From Ralstonia pickettii DTP0602 (GTDB lineage: Bacteria; Pseudomonadota; Gammaproteobacteria; Burkholderiales; Burkholderiaceae), in contig CP006668.1 in the NCBI GenBank assembly GCA_000471925.1, forward strand, positions 1,426,001-1,490,000: DNA of 64,000 nt. Reading direction: 5' to 3'. A model generated the notes under the pieces. That model searched no databases. It was not told where the DNA came from and saw only the letters and a program-made list of their open reading frames with translations. Shown here one piece after another: positions 53,368 to 62,453 of the stretch; position 1 is the first letter of the stretch, and the number at the start of each line of letters is the position of its first letter. The translations under genes were made by a program, and so were the position numbers.

Positions 53368-53716
53368 ATCTGGTTTCGGTCGCACCAGCAGCGGATCGTC
53401 AAACATGTGAAGGCAATGCCACAAGTTCGCGCCAGACAGGCGCTATTGGTCGTGACCCTCCGCCTTTTCCTCAGACTTCACGCGGGGTATCGCCTTCGAC
53501 GAAGTGGCCTCAACGGCGCTTGCCCCATCCCGTCCCTCCGACCACTCCCGATGGCGCCGCGGTGTATTCTGGAGAGCGATTGGTAATCGCGGAGCTGCCG
53601 TGTTGTAAGTCGCTTTCGGAGCGTGCCCTGCCCGGATTATGCTCGGACGAACATAGCGTCCAACCCAATAACGGGCGGCAGTTTGCTGGCAGCGTGCGGC
53701 AGATGAAGACCTACAT
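53368..53716. other. 349-base region before the hybrid kinase gene
   Basis: I see no supported gene. A small GCGCC-N5-GGCGC hairpin lies near 53422-53438, after the LysR gene. The promoter of the kinase gene should be here but no clear boxes stand out. Confidence 0.5.
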
Positions 53717-56700
53717 ATGGTTCCGGCGCCGATGGGTAACAGACTCCAGATCTTGTGGGACGATGGCGAGCGCGTCTTGTGTCGCGGGCAGCGCCCGGGC
53801 GAGGAGGGCGGCCCCAACGTCCTGCTTGCGCGGCCAGCCGCCGAGCATCCACTACCCGCCACCCTCGATCGCCTCGCACACGAGCTTGGGCTGAAGGACG
53901 AACTCGATGCCGCGTGGGCGGTCCGGCCGCTGGAGCTGGTGCGCGAAGGCGGCCGGACCCTGCTGGTACTCGATGACCCCGGTGGCGAGCCGCTGGCGCA
54001 ACTGCTCGGCGCGCCCATGGAGATGGAAAATTTCTTGCGGCTCGCCGCCGGCATCGCTGCGGCGCTGTGCAAGCTCCACCAGCGCGGCCTCGTCCATAAG
54101 GATCTCAAGCCCACCCATATCCTGGTGAACTGCACCGACGGAAAGGCGCGGCTCACCGGATTCGGCCTCGCTTCGCGGCTGCCGCGCGAGCGGCAGGCGC
54201 CCGAGCCGCCCGAGACCATCGCCGGCACGCTTGCCTATATGGCGCCCGAGCAGACCGGCCGGATGAATCGCTCGATCGATTCGCGCAGCGACCTCTATGC
54301 GTTCGGCATCACGCTCTACCAGATGCTGACCGGCGCGCTGCCGTTTACGGCCGCCGAGCCCATGGAATGGGTGCACTGCCATATCGCCAGAAAGCCGGTT
54401 CCGCCCAGCGCACGGGTGACGACCGTCCCTGCCGCGGTCTCCCAGATCGTCATGAAGCTGCTCGCCAAGACGGCCGAGGAGCGTTACCAGACTGCCGCCG
54501 GTGTTGAACATGATCTGCAGCACTGCCTGGCCGACTGGCAGCGTCAGCGCCGCGTCGATGACTTCCCGCTGCACGAACGCGACACGCCTGACCGGCTGCT
54601 GATTCCCGAGAAGCTGTACGGGCGGGAGCACGAGGTCGACACCCTGGTCGCCGCGTTCGCCAGGATCGTCGGGAGCAGCGCGCCGGAGCTGGTGCTGGTC
54701 TCCGGCTATTCCGGCATCGGCAAATCCTCAGTCGTCAATGAACTGCACAAGGTGCTGGTGCCGCCGCGGGGGCTCTTTGCGTCCGGCAAGTTCGACCAGT
54801 ACAAGCGCGACATCCCTTATTCGACGCTGGTGCAGGCATTTCAAAGCCTGGTGCGGCCGCTTCTTGGCAAGTCCGACACGGAGCTGGCGAGCTGGCGCAG
54901 TGCGTTGCTGGAGGCGCTGGACCCCAATGCGGGCCTCATGACCGACCTCATTCCCGAACTGAAGCTCATCATCGGTGAGCCGCCACCGGTCCCGGAGCTT
55001 GAGCCACAACAGGCGCAACGCCGTTTCCTGCTCGTGTTCCGGCGTTTCATTGGTGTATTTGCCAGGGCGGAACATCCGCTCGCGCTCTTTCTCGACGATC
55101 TGCAGTGGCTCGACGCGGCGACGCTCGACCTGCTCGAGGATCTGCTGACCGGTTCGGATCTGCGGCACCTGATGCTGATCGGCGCCTACCGCGACAACGA
55201 GGTCGATGCCACGCATCCGCTGACGCGCAAGCTTCAGGCCATCAGGAACGCGGGCGTCAAGATCGATGAAATCAGGCTGGCGCCGCTTGCCAGTGAGCAC
55301 GTCCAGCAGCTGACCGCGGAGGCGCTTCACTGCGAGCCGGAGCGCATCGAGCCCCTGGCTCGACTGGTGCATGACAAGACCGCCGGCAATCCATTCTTCG
55401 TCATACAGTTCCTGCACGCGCTGGTCGAAGAGGATTTCCTCACCTTCGATCATGACGCGGGGCATTGGCGCTGGGATCCCGATCGCATCCATGCCAAGGG
55501 CTACACCGACAATGTGGTGGACCTGATGGTCGGCAAGCTGACCCGCCTGCCGGCTGCGACGCAGCAGGCGTTGCAGCAGCTTGCCTGTCTCGGGAACGTC
55601 GCCGAGATCGCGACACTTTCGACCGTTCTCGGCACCCCGGAGGCGCAGGTCCACGCGGCGTTGTGGGAGGCGATTCGCCAGGAACTGGTCGAGCGCCCGG
55701 ACGGCGCCTATGCGTTTGTTCACGACCGGGTTCATGAAGCCGCCTATTCGCTGACCCCCGAAGCTTCGCGCGCCGAGGCCCATCTGCGGATCGGGCGGTT
55801 GCTCGCCGCGCAGACGGCCCCGGAAAAGAGGGAAGAGGCAATCTTCGAGATCGCGGGCCAGCTCAATCGCGGCGCCGCGCTGATCACCGGGCAGGACGAG
55901 CGGGAGCAGCTGGCCGAGTTCAACCTGATCGCCGGCCAGCGCGCCAAGGCGTCGACGGCCTATGCCTCGGCGCTCTCCTATCTCGTCACCGGTGCGGAAC
56001 TGTTGGGCGACGATTGCTGGGAGCGCCGGCATGACCTGATCTTTGCGCTGGAGCTGAACCGGGCCGAATGCGAATTCCTGACAGGGCAGTTGGCGGCTGC
56101 GGACGAGCGTTTGGCGGCGCTGTCCGATCGCGCCACCACAACGGTCGAAAGAGCCCTCGTCGCGTGCCTGCAACTGGATGTCTACCTGGTCCTCGATCGG
56201 AGCGAGCGCGCGGTCGCGGTCTGTCTCGCCTACCTCCGGCATGTCGGAATCGAGTGGTCACCCCATCCGGACGACGACGAGGTGCGGCGCGAATACGACA
56301 GCATCTGGTCACGGCTAGGGGACCGTGCCATCGAGGACCTCATCGATTTGCCGCTGATGGAGGACGCGGCCTCCCTCGGGACCGTCGAGGCGCTGAGCAA
56401 GCTCTTCGCGCCGGCCTTGCAGACCGATGCGAACCTGGCTTGCCTGACGATCTGCAAGGCGGTCAGTCTCAGCCTCGAGCGGGGCAACTGCGATGCTTCC
56501 TGTGTGCTATATGCCAATGTCGGCAGGGTTGCCGGACGGCGTTTCGGCGACTACCAGGCCGGATATCGGTTCGGCCAGCTCGGCTGCGAACTCGTCGATC
56601 GACGCGGGCTCAAACGCTTTGAGGCCAAGACCTATCTTTGCTTCTCGATTTTTGTCGTACGCTGGCTGAAACCCGTGCGGACTTGCCGCGATCTGCTGCG

Positions 56701-59236
56701 CCGCGCATTCGCCGCGGCGAACCGGATCGGAGACCTCCCGTATGGCGCTTATGCGGGCAACAGCCTCAACTCGGACCTGCTCTTCGCCGGCGAGCCGCTG
56801 CCCGAGGTGCAAAGCGAAGCCGAACACGGACTGGCGTACGCCCAGAAGGTGCGGTTCGGTCTTGTCATCGACTTCATCGCCACGCAACTCGCGCTGATCC
56901 GGATGCTCCGCGGCCTGACGCCGACGTTCGGCTGCTTTGACGACGGGCAGTTCAATGAGCTTCGCAACGAAGCCCATCTGTCCAGCAACCCTGGCCTGGC
57001 GCTCGCTGCATGCTGGTACTGGACCCGGAAACTGCAGGCGCGCTATCTCGCCGGCGACTATGCGGCGGCCATGGATGCCGCATCGAAGGCGGAACAGCTG
57101 CTCTGGACCTCATCCTCGTTCTTCGAGGAAGCCGAATATCACTTCTACGGCGCGCTTGCCCACGCCGCCTGCTGGGACTTCGCCCCGGTCGACGTGCAGC
57201 CTCAGCACCTGGACGCCATGGCTGCGCATCACCGGCAGCTCCAGGTCTGGGCGGAAAACTGCCCGGAGAATTTCGGGAACCGCGCCGTGCTGGTCGGGGC
57301 CGAGATCGCCCGCCTCGAAGGCCGCGTGGTGGATGCTGAGCAGCTTTACGAGCAGGCGATCCACCTGGCGCAGGAATGCGGCTTTGTCCACACTGAGGCG
57401 CTCGCCAACGAACTCGCGTCCCGCTTTTACGCGGCGCGCGGGCTTGAGAAGATCGCCCGTGTGTATCTACAGGACGCCCGCTACGGCTACCTGCGTTGGG
57501 GAGCCGATGGGAAGGTGCGGCAACTCGAGGAAAGGTATCCGTTCCTGAGAACGGAAGAGCCCGCGCTTGGCCCGACGAACACGATCGCAACGCCGGTCGA
57601 ACACCTCGACCTCGCGACCGTGATCAAGGTGTCGCAGGCCGCCTCGGGCGACATCGTCCTGGAAAAGCTGATCGATATGGTCATGCGTACGGCCATTGAA
57701 CAGGCCGGCGCCGAACGAGGTCTGTTGATCCTGTCGGACGGCGGCGAACAACGGATCGCAGCGGAAGCGACGACCGGCGGCGACGCGACCCAGTTGCAGC
57801 TGCGCGATGTGCCGGTGAGCGCGGCGATGCTGCCGGAGTCGATCCTCTACCATGTCCTGCGCACCCGGGAGAGCGTCTTTATCGACGATGCCGCAGCCGA
57901 GTCCCCGTTTGCCGCAGATCCTTACATCCGTCAGCATCGCGCCCGTTCCATTCTCTGCCTGCCCTTGATGGATCAGGCAAAGCTCACCGGCGCGCTCTAC
58001 CTCGAAAACAATCTGACTGCGCGCGTGTTCAGCCCGACCCGCATCGCCGTGCTGAAGCTGGTGGCCTCGCAGGCCGCGATCTCGCTGGAGAATGCCCGTT
58101 TGTACCGCGACCTCACGGAACGCGAGGCAAAGATCCGGCGCCTCGTCGACGCCAACATCATCGGGATCATCATGTGGAATGCCGGTGGAGACATTCTTGA
58201 GGCCAATGACGCGTTTCTTCGCATGGTGGGATACGAACGGGAGGATCTTGTCTCGGGTCGCGTACGCTGGAAGGATCTGACACCGCCGGAATGGCGTGAG
58301 GGCACCGAACGCGCCGTGGCAGAGGCCGGGCAGACGGGGCTCACCCAGCCCTACGAGAAGGAGTACATCAGGAAGGATGGCAGCCGTGTGCCCGTCATAG
58401 TCGGTGCGGCCACTTTCGAAGCAAGCCGGAAGGAGGGGGTCGCTTTTGTGCTCGATCTGACCGAGCGAAAGCAGGCGGAGGAAAGAGTCCGCGAGAGCGA
58501 GCGGCGCTATCGCGAGGTGCAGACGGAACTGGCACATGCGAACCGCGTCGCAACCATGGGGCAGCTCACGGCCTCGATCGCTCACGAAGTCAACCAGCCG
58601 ATCGCCGCGACGGTGACCAACGCCCAGGCTGCACTGCGGTGGCTCAGCGCCCAGCCTCCTAATGTCGAAGAGGTCGGGCAGGTGCTTGGCCGTATTATCA
58701 AGGATGCCAATCGAGCGGGGGACGTGCTCGGCCGGATCCGTGAGCTGATCAGGAAGACGCCACCGCGGAAGGAATCGGTGGACATCAACGCGGCGATCCG
58801 CGAGGTGATCGAGCTCACCCGTGGCGAAGCCACGAAGAGCGGGGCCGCGGTGCAGACGCAACTCGCGGACGGTTTGCCATGCATCGAAGGAGACCGTGTC
58901 GGCCTGCAACAAGTGCTCCTCAACCTGACCATCAACGCGCTCGAGGCAATGAGAGGCGTCAGCGACGGCGAACGAGAATTGCTCATCAGCACAGGGAACG
59001 ACACTGACTGCGTGCTCGTGACAATGCGAGATTCGGGGCCCGGCTTTGCTCCGGACGGCGCCGAGCGCGTCTTCGCTCCCTTCTACACCACGAAGCCCGC
59101 CGGTTTGGGGATGGGGCTGTCGATCTGCCGGTCGATCATCGACGCGCATGGCGGCCGATTGTGGGCGAGCGAGAACCTGCCATGCGGCGCCATCGTTCAA
59201 TTCACCGTGCCCACCCATCCGGCCGCTGCTTCGTGA
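53717..59236 (+). CDS. Kinase-like / AAA-type ATPase / TPR / GAF / PAS sensor histidine kinase (1839 residues)
   Basis: A giant soluble sensor. Residues about 40-285 form a Ser/Thr-kinase-like domain with HKD (127-129) for HRD and G148-F-G for DFG, and no clear ATP-anchoring Lys. Next is an STAND/AAA-like ATPase (about 300-640; Walker A GYSGIGKSS at 330-338, Walker B LALFLDDLQW near 458), a long helical TPR-like region, a GAF domain (about 1298-1465), PAS (about 1468-1590) and a FixL-type histidine kinase with His1623 (ASIAHEVNQPIAA), N box (NLTINALEAM) and G boxes (DSGPGFAP, GLGMGLSI). No receiver is fused. The FixJ-type regulator at 50823 is the likely partner. No membrane helices. Start codon is uncertain (53717 or 53732). 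Confidence 0.9.
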   Translation: MVPAPMGNRLQILWDDGERVLCRGQRPGEEGGPNVLLARPAAEHPLPATLDRLAHELGLKDELDAAWAVRPLELVREGGRTLLVLDDPGGEPLAQLLGAPMEMENFLRLAAGIAAALCKLHQRGLVHKDLKPTHILVNCTDGKARLTGFGLASRLPRERQAPEPPETIAGTLAYMAPEQTGRMNRSIDSRSDLYAFGITLYQMLTGALPFTAAEPMEWVHCHIARKPVPPSARVTTVPAAVSQIVMKLLAKTAEERYQTAAGVEHDLQHCLADWQRQRRVDDFPLHERDTPDRLLIPEKLYGREHEVDTLVAAFARIVGSSAPELVLVSGYSGIGKSSVVNELHKVLVPPRGLFASGKFDQYKRDIPYSTLVQAFQSLVRPLLGKSDTELASWRSALLEALDPNAGLMTDLIPELKLIIGEPPPVPELEPQQAQRRFLLVFRRFIGVFARAEHPLALFLDDLQWLDAATLDLLEDLLTGSDLRHLMLIGAYRDNEVDATHPLTRKLQAIRNAGVKIDEIRLAPLASEHVQQLTAEALHCEPERIEPLARLVHDKTAGNPFFVIQFLHALVEEDFLTFDHDAGHWRWDPDRIHAKGYTDNVVDLMVGKLTRLPAATQQALQQLACLGNVAEIATLSTVLGTPEAQVHAALWEAIRQELVERPDGAYAFVHDRVHEAAYSLTPEASRAEAHLRIGRLLAAQTAPEKREEAIFEIAGQLNRGAALITGQDEREQLAEFNLIAGQRAKASTAYASALSYLVTGAELLGDDCWERRHDLIFALELNRAECEFLTGQLAAADERLAALSDRATTTVERALVACLQLDVYLVLDRSERAVAVCLAYLRHVGIEWSPHPDDDEVRREYDSIWSRLGDRAIEDLIDLPLMEDAASLGTVEALSKLFAPALQTDANLACLTICKAVSLSLERGNCDASCVLYANVGRVAGRRFGDYQAGYRFGQLGCELVDRRGLKRFEAKTYLCFSIFVVRWLKPVRTCRDLLRRAFAAANRIGDLPYGAYAGNSLNSDLLFAGEPLPEVQSEAEHGLAYAQKVRFGLVIDFIATQLALIRMLRGLTPTFGCFDDGQFNELRNEAHLSSNPGLALAACWYWTRKLQARYLAGDYAAAMDAASKAEQLLWTSSSFFEEAEYHFYGALAHAACWDFAPVDVQPQHLDAMAAHHRQLQVWAENCPENFGNRAVLVGAEIARLEGRVVDAEQLYEQAIHLAQECGFVHTEALANELASRFYAARGLEKIARVYLQDARYGYLRWGADGKVRQLEERYPFLRTEEPALGPTNTIATPVEHLDLATVIKVSQAASGDIVLEKLIDMVMRTAIEQAGAERGLLILSDGGEQRIAAEATTGGDATQLQLRDVPVSAAMLPESILYHVLRTRESVFIDDAAAESPFAADPYIRQHRARSILCLPLMDQAKLTGALYLENNLTARVFSPTRIAVLKLVASQAAISLENARLYRDLTEREAKIRRLVDANIIGIIMWNAGGDILEANDAFLRMVGYEREDLVSGRVRWKDLTPPEWREGTERAVAEAGQTGLTQPYEKEYIRKDGSRVPVIVGAATFEASRKEGVAFVLDLTERKQAEERVRESERRYREVQTELAHANRVATMGQLTASIAHEVNQPIAATVTNAQAALRWLSAQPPNVEEVGQVLGRIIKDANRAGDVLGRIRELIRKTPPRKESVDINAAIREVIELTRGEATKSGAAVQTQLADGLPCIEGDRVGLQQVLLNLTINALEAMRGVSDGERELLISTGNDTDCVLVTMRDSGPGFAPDGAERVFAPFYTTKPAGLGMGLSICRSIIDAHGGRLWASENLPCGAIVQFTVPTHPAAAS

Positions 59237-59326
59237 TCGCCACGCAGCCCCATGCGGACGTCCGGGCGTTGCGCTGGCCAGCGTGAACGCACGACACAGA
59301 ATTGAAGTGAGTCTTGGCGCGACCTA

Positions 59327-59356
59327 TTGCCCCGACGCATCGCGTTGTTGTAGAAT
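59327..59356 (+). promoter_or_regulatory. Probable sigma70 promoter of the tRNA cluster
   Basis: TTGCCC (59327-59332) and TAGAAT (59351-59356) with 18-base spacing, about 27 bases before the first tRNA. Confidence 0.55.
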
Positions 59357-59382
59357 CCGCGCTTCGCTGAAAGGCGATGTAT

Positions 59383-59458
59383 TCCCTGATAGCTCAGTCG
59401 GTAGAGCGACGGACTGTTAATCCGCAGGTCCCTGGTTCGAGCCCAGGTCGGGGAGCCA
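59383..59458 (+). tRNA. tRNA-Asn (anticodon GTT)
   Basis: 76 bases folding as a cloverleaf: acceptor TCCCTGA pairs with TCGGGGA (one G-T), D-arm AGCTCAGTCGGTAGAGC, anticodon loop CTGTTAA, T-arm with GGTTCGAGCC, and an encoded CCA end. Confidence 0.97.
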
Positions 59459-59463
59459 TGCAT

Positions 59464-59539
59464 GCGGGAGTAGCTCAGTTGGTAGAGCGCAACCTTGCCA
59501 AGGTTGAGGTCGCGAGTTCGAGACTCGTCTCCCGCTCCA
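59464..59539 (+). tRNA. tRNA-Gly (anticodon GCC)
   Basis: 76 bases: acceptor GCGGGAG pairs with CTCCCGC, anticodon loop TTGCCAA, T-loop GTTCGAGAC, CCA encoded. Five bases after tRNA-Asn, so processed from the same transcript. Confidence 0.97.
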
Positions 59540-59572
59540 GATCGTTCCGGTTGTCTCGCATCCGGCGCGTAT

Positions 59573-59647
59573 GCCCATGTGGCTCAGTGGCAGAGCACTC
59601 CCTTGGTAAGGGAGAGGTCGGCAGTTCGATCCTGCCCATGGGCACCA
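59573..59647 (+). tRNA. tRNA-Thr (anticodon GGT)
   Basis: 75 bases: acceptor GCCCATG pairs with CATGGGC, anticodon loop TTGGTAA, T-loop GTTCGATCC, CCA encoded. Third gene of the tRNA cluster, converging on the efflux operon. Confidence 0.97.
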
Positions 59648-59723
59648 TCTCACTTGTTTGGTTCGGCATCGCGCAAGACCTGCGTGGTGCCATGCTCGTG
59701 CACGCGGTGCCGCGGGTGAGCGC

Positions 59724-61247
59724 TCATCGGATCACCTTCTGGACCAGGCTCACCGCGATCGCCAGCACCGCCACTGCCGCCAGCGCGCGGAAGTGGTCGA
59801 GATTGGCCAGCAGCGCGGACTGCTGCGCCAGCACCTGCGCGATCTGCGCCGTGGCGAGCTCCGCGGCGCGAACCGGTTCCATCGAGGCGGAGAACGCCGC
59901 CGTGAAGCGCGCGTAGGTCTCCTGGTACTGCGGGTTGGCAGGATTGATCGCGCCATGCAGCGTGCCGTAGTGCAACGTCGTCAACCACTGCTGCCCGACC
60001 GTGGCAAGCGTCACGCCCAGCGCCTGGCCCATCTGCCCCAGCATGTTCTTGGTCTGCTGCGCGTGCGAGAACACCGACTCGTCGTGCATGACGCCGTTGA
60101 AAGTCTGCATGGCCGTGACGGGAATCAGCGTCATGATGAAAACTCCATAGAGCGCGAGCGCGGGCAGCACATGGCCCCACAGGTCAGGCGCGGGCGGGGT
60201 CCGGCTCATCAGCCAGGCTGAGGCCGCCAGCGCCAGGAAGCCCGCGACAAAGTACTTGCGCGGGCTGGGCCAGCGCGGCAGCAGGCGCGTCATTGTCAGC
60301 CAGGTCGCGACGCCGGCGGCCAGGCCAAGCGCATAGAACTGCCCGGTGGTGGCCCATGAATGTCCCAGCGAGCGCTGCAGCATGATCGGCAGCAGATAGC
60401 CGTTCGAACCGAGCGTGACATAACAGAAAGTAAAGAGCGCCAGGCCGCTCAGGTAGCGCGGCTCGACCAGGCTGCGCAGCTTGAGCAGCGGACGTGCGCT
60501 TTTGGATTCGGTCCAGATGAATGCCAACAGGGCGCTGGCGCCCGTGGCGGCGCCGATCACGAGCCACAGCCGGTCGGCGTAGAAGTCGTAGTAGGAACGC
60601 TGCAGCACGAACAGGAGCAGGAAGCTGCCCACTGCCAGCGCGGCAAGCCGCACCGGATGGGCGTCCGAGCGTTGCGCCGGCGCCAGCGTGGCCGTGGGCA
60701 GGACTCTGGTGGCGGGGAGCAGCGCCAGCGCGGCCGCGGCCGCCAGCCAGAAGATCAACGGCCAGCGGTCCGAGGTGACGATGGCCGAGGCCAGCCAGGG
60801 CGCGAGCGCCATGCCGCCGCACACGCCCGTGGCCAGCGCCTTGATGCCGAGAAAGCGCGCAGGGCTGGGCGGAATCAGATTCACCGCCAGCCGAGACGAA
60901 GTCACCATGCCCGCGCAGCCCAGCGCCATCACCATGCGGCCAACCAGGAAGGCCGGATAGCTTTCGGCATTCGCGCACAGGATCGCACCGGTCGCAGCCA
61001 CGCCGAGCGCGGCCTGGACATAGCGGCGCCATCCCACGCGCTCCACCATCCAGCGCTGCAGCGCGATCACCACCACGGCCACGCTGGCGTAGGCCGCCGC
61101 GACGGTGCTGTACTCCTCGGGGCTGGCGCCGATCTCGCCCATGATGGGGGTGGCGGCGAAAGCCACCATGCCGTTCTGCAGGAAGTCGATCGAGGTCAGC
61201 GCGCCGATCGTCAGCAACAGCAGGCCTTGGGGTTTAGCGGGTTTCAT
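59724..61247 (-). CDS. EmrB/QacA (DHA2) family MFS drug efflux pump
   Basis: A 507-residue 14-helix proton-driven exporter of the DHA2 family. SIDFLQNGMVAFAATPIMGEIG at the N-terminus takes the place of the EmrB DxTIVNVALP motif, and the C-terminal Gln-rich loop (QQTKNMLGQMGQALG) and extra helices are typical. It is the third gene of the minus-strand operon OM factor, EmrA, EmrB, forming a tripartite pump that expels hydrophobic toxic compounds across both membranes. Confidence 0.9.
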   Translation of the reverse strand: MKPAKPQGLLLLTIGALTSIDFLQNGMVAFAATPIMGEIGASPEEYSTVAAAYASVAVVVIALQRWMVERVGWRRYVQAALGVAATGAILCANAESYPAFLVGRMVMALGCAGMVTSSRLAVNLIPPSPARFLGIKALATGVCGGMALAPWLASAIVTSDRWPLIFWLAAAAALALLPATRVLPTATLAPAQRSDAHPVRLAALAVGSFLLLFVLQRSYYDFYADRLWLVIGAATGASALLAFIWTESKSARPLLKLRSLVEPRYLSGLALFTFCYVTLGSNGYLLPIMLQRSLGHSWATTGQFYALGLAAGVATWLTMTRLLPRWPSPRKYFVAGFLALAASAWLMSRTPPAPDLWGHVLPALALYGVFIMTLIPVTAMQTFNGVMHDESVFSHAQQTKNMLGQMGQALGVTLATVGQQWLTTLHYGTLHGAINPANPQYQETYARFTAAFSASMEPVRAAELATAQIAQVLAQQSALLANLDHFRALAAVAVLAIAVSLVQKVIR

Positions 61248-61274
61248 GCCGGCGTCTCCGTTGTATGGCGGTGC

Positions 61275-62453
61275 CTACAGGTTCTCTTGGACAATGCGGC
61301 GCACCAGTTCGTCGGCGCGGGCCAGTTCGTCGGCGAACACCGTGGTGCGGTAGTTCTGGCCCGACGCATCGACGGCGACCAGCCGCTTGCCGTCGCGCGA
61401 ACGCGTATCGACGGAGACCTTCATCGACAGGCCGATCTGCAGCGGGTGGGCCGCGACTTCCGCGGGGGTGAGCGCGATACGCACCGGCACGCGCTGCACC
61501 ACCTTGATCCAGTTGCCGGTGGCGTTCTGCGCCGGCAGCAATGCAAAGGCACTGCCCGTGCCGGCGTCCTGCCCGATGACACGGCCGTGGAACACCACGC
61601 CGTCGCCGTACAGGTCGGTGGTCAGCGTGACCGGCTGGCCCAGGCGGATATCGCGCAATTGCGACTCCTTCAGGTTGGCCGTAACCCACAGGTGGTCCAG
61701 CGGCACCACCGACATCATCGGCACCCCGGCGCTAACACGCTGCCCCACCTGCACCGAGCGCTTGGTGACCACCCCGCCGACCGGCGCCGGAATGCGCGTG
61801 CGCGACAGCGCGATGCGGGCATTGCGCACCTGGGCGGCTGCCGCCTGCACGTCGGGGTGGGAGTCCACCGAGGTGCGCTCGACCAGTGCCTGGTTGCGCT
61901 TGAGCTGCTCGGTCGCCATGGCCAGCGACGCCTTCGCGCTGCGCACGGCGTGCCTGGCGTGGACCAGTTCCTCGCCCGAGATCGCGCCACTGGCGACCAG
62001 CGCCGAGCGGCGCGCCATGTCCTCCTGGGCCCGCGCCAGGTCGGCCGAGCGCAGTTCCACGTTGGCCCGGTCCTGGCCGGCGGCGGCAAACTGGCCACGC
62101 ACCTGGCGCACCGTGCGGGCCAGTTGGGCCTGCGCCGCGGCGAGGGCGAGCTGTGCATCGACGCCGTTCAGTTCGACCAGCGTCTTGCCGGAGTCGACCA
62201 GGTCGGTGTTGTCAGCGAGGATCGCGGTGACAACACCGCCTACCTGCGGCGTCACCTGCACCACATTGCCTTCGACATAGGCGTCTTCCGTCGATACCCA
62301 ATAGCGAGCGTATTGCAGCCAGTAGCCGGCTGCGGCGGCGAGAGCGACGGCGACCGAGGCGGCGGCGACGATGCGCCAGCGGCGCGCCGGGCGGACGTCA
62401 GCCTGTTCCGTCGGTGTGTCGATGGCAGACTTGGATTGGCTGGCGGGGTTCAT
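61275..62453 (-). CDS. emrA: HlyD/EmrA family membrane fusion protein
   Basis: A 392-residue periplasmic adaptor with one N-terminal membrane helix (RIVAAASVAVALAAAAGYWLQY), a lipoyl-like half (YVEGNVVQVTPQVGGVV), a long helical hairpin (about 100-215) and a beta-barrel (RIPAPVGGVVTKRSVQVGQRV). It links the inner-membrane EmrB pump with the outer-membrane factor. Its ATG overlaps the stop of the preceding gene as ATGA. Confidence 0.92.
   Translation of the reverse strand: MNPASQSKSAIDTPTEQADVRPARRWRIVAAASVAVALAAAAGYWLQYARYWVSTEDAYVEGNVVQVTPQVGGVVTAILADNTDLVDSGKTLVELNGVDAQLALAAAQAQLARTVRQVRGQFAAAGQDRANVELRSADLARAQEDMARRSALVASGAISGEELVHARHAVRSAKASLAMATEQLKRNQALVERTSVDSHPDVQAAAAQVRNARIALSRTRIPAPVGGVVTKRSVQVGQRVSAGVPMMSVVPLDHLWVTANLKESQLRDIRLGQPVTLTTDLYGDGVVFHGRVIGQDAGTGSAFALLPAQNATGNWIKVVQRVPVRIALTPAEVAAHPLQIGLSMKVSVDTRSRDGKRLVAVDASGQNYRTTVFADELARADELVRRIVQENL

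Noticed and set aside
57467..59218. 583-residue minus-strand open frame
   Set aside because: Antisense to the GAF/PAS/histidine kinase part of the large sensor gene, whose motifs are clear.
59383..59647. Integrative element using the tRNA cluster as attachment site
   Set aside because: No integrase gene, no repeated tRNA 3' end and no mobile genes are seen on either side within the window.
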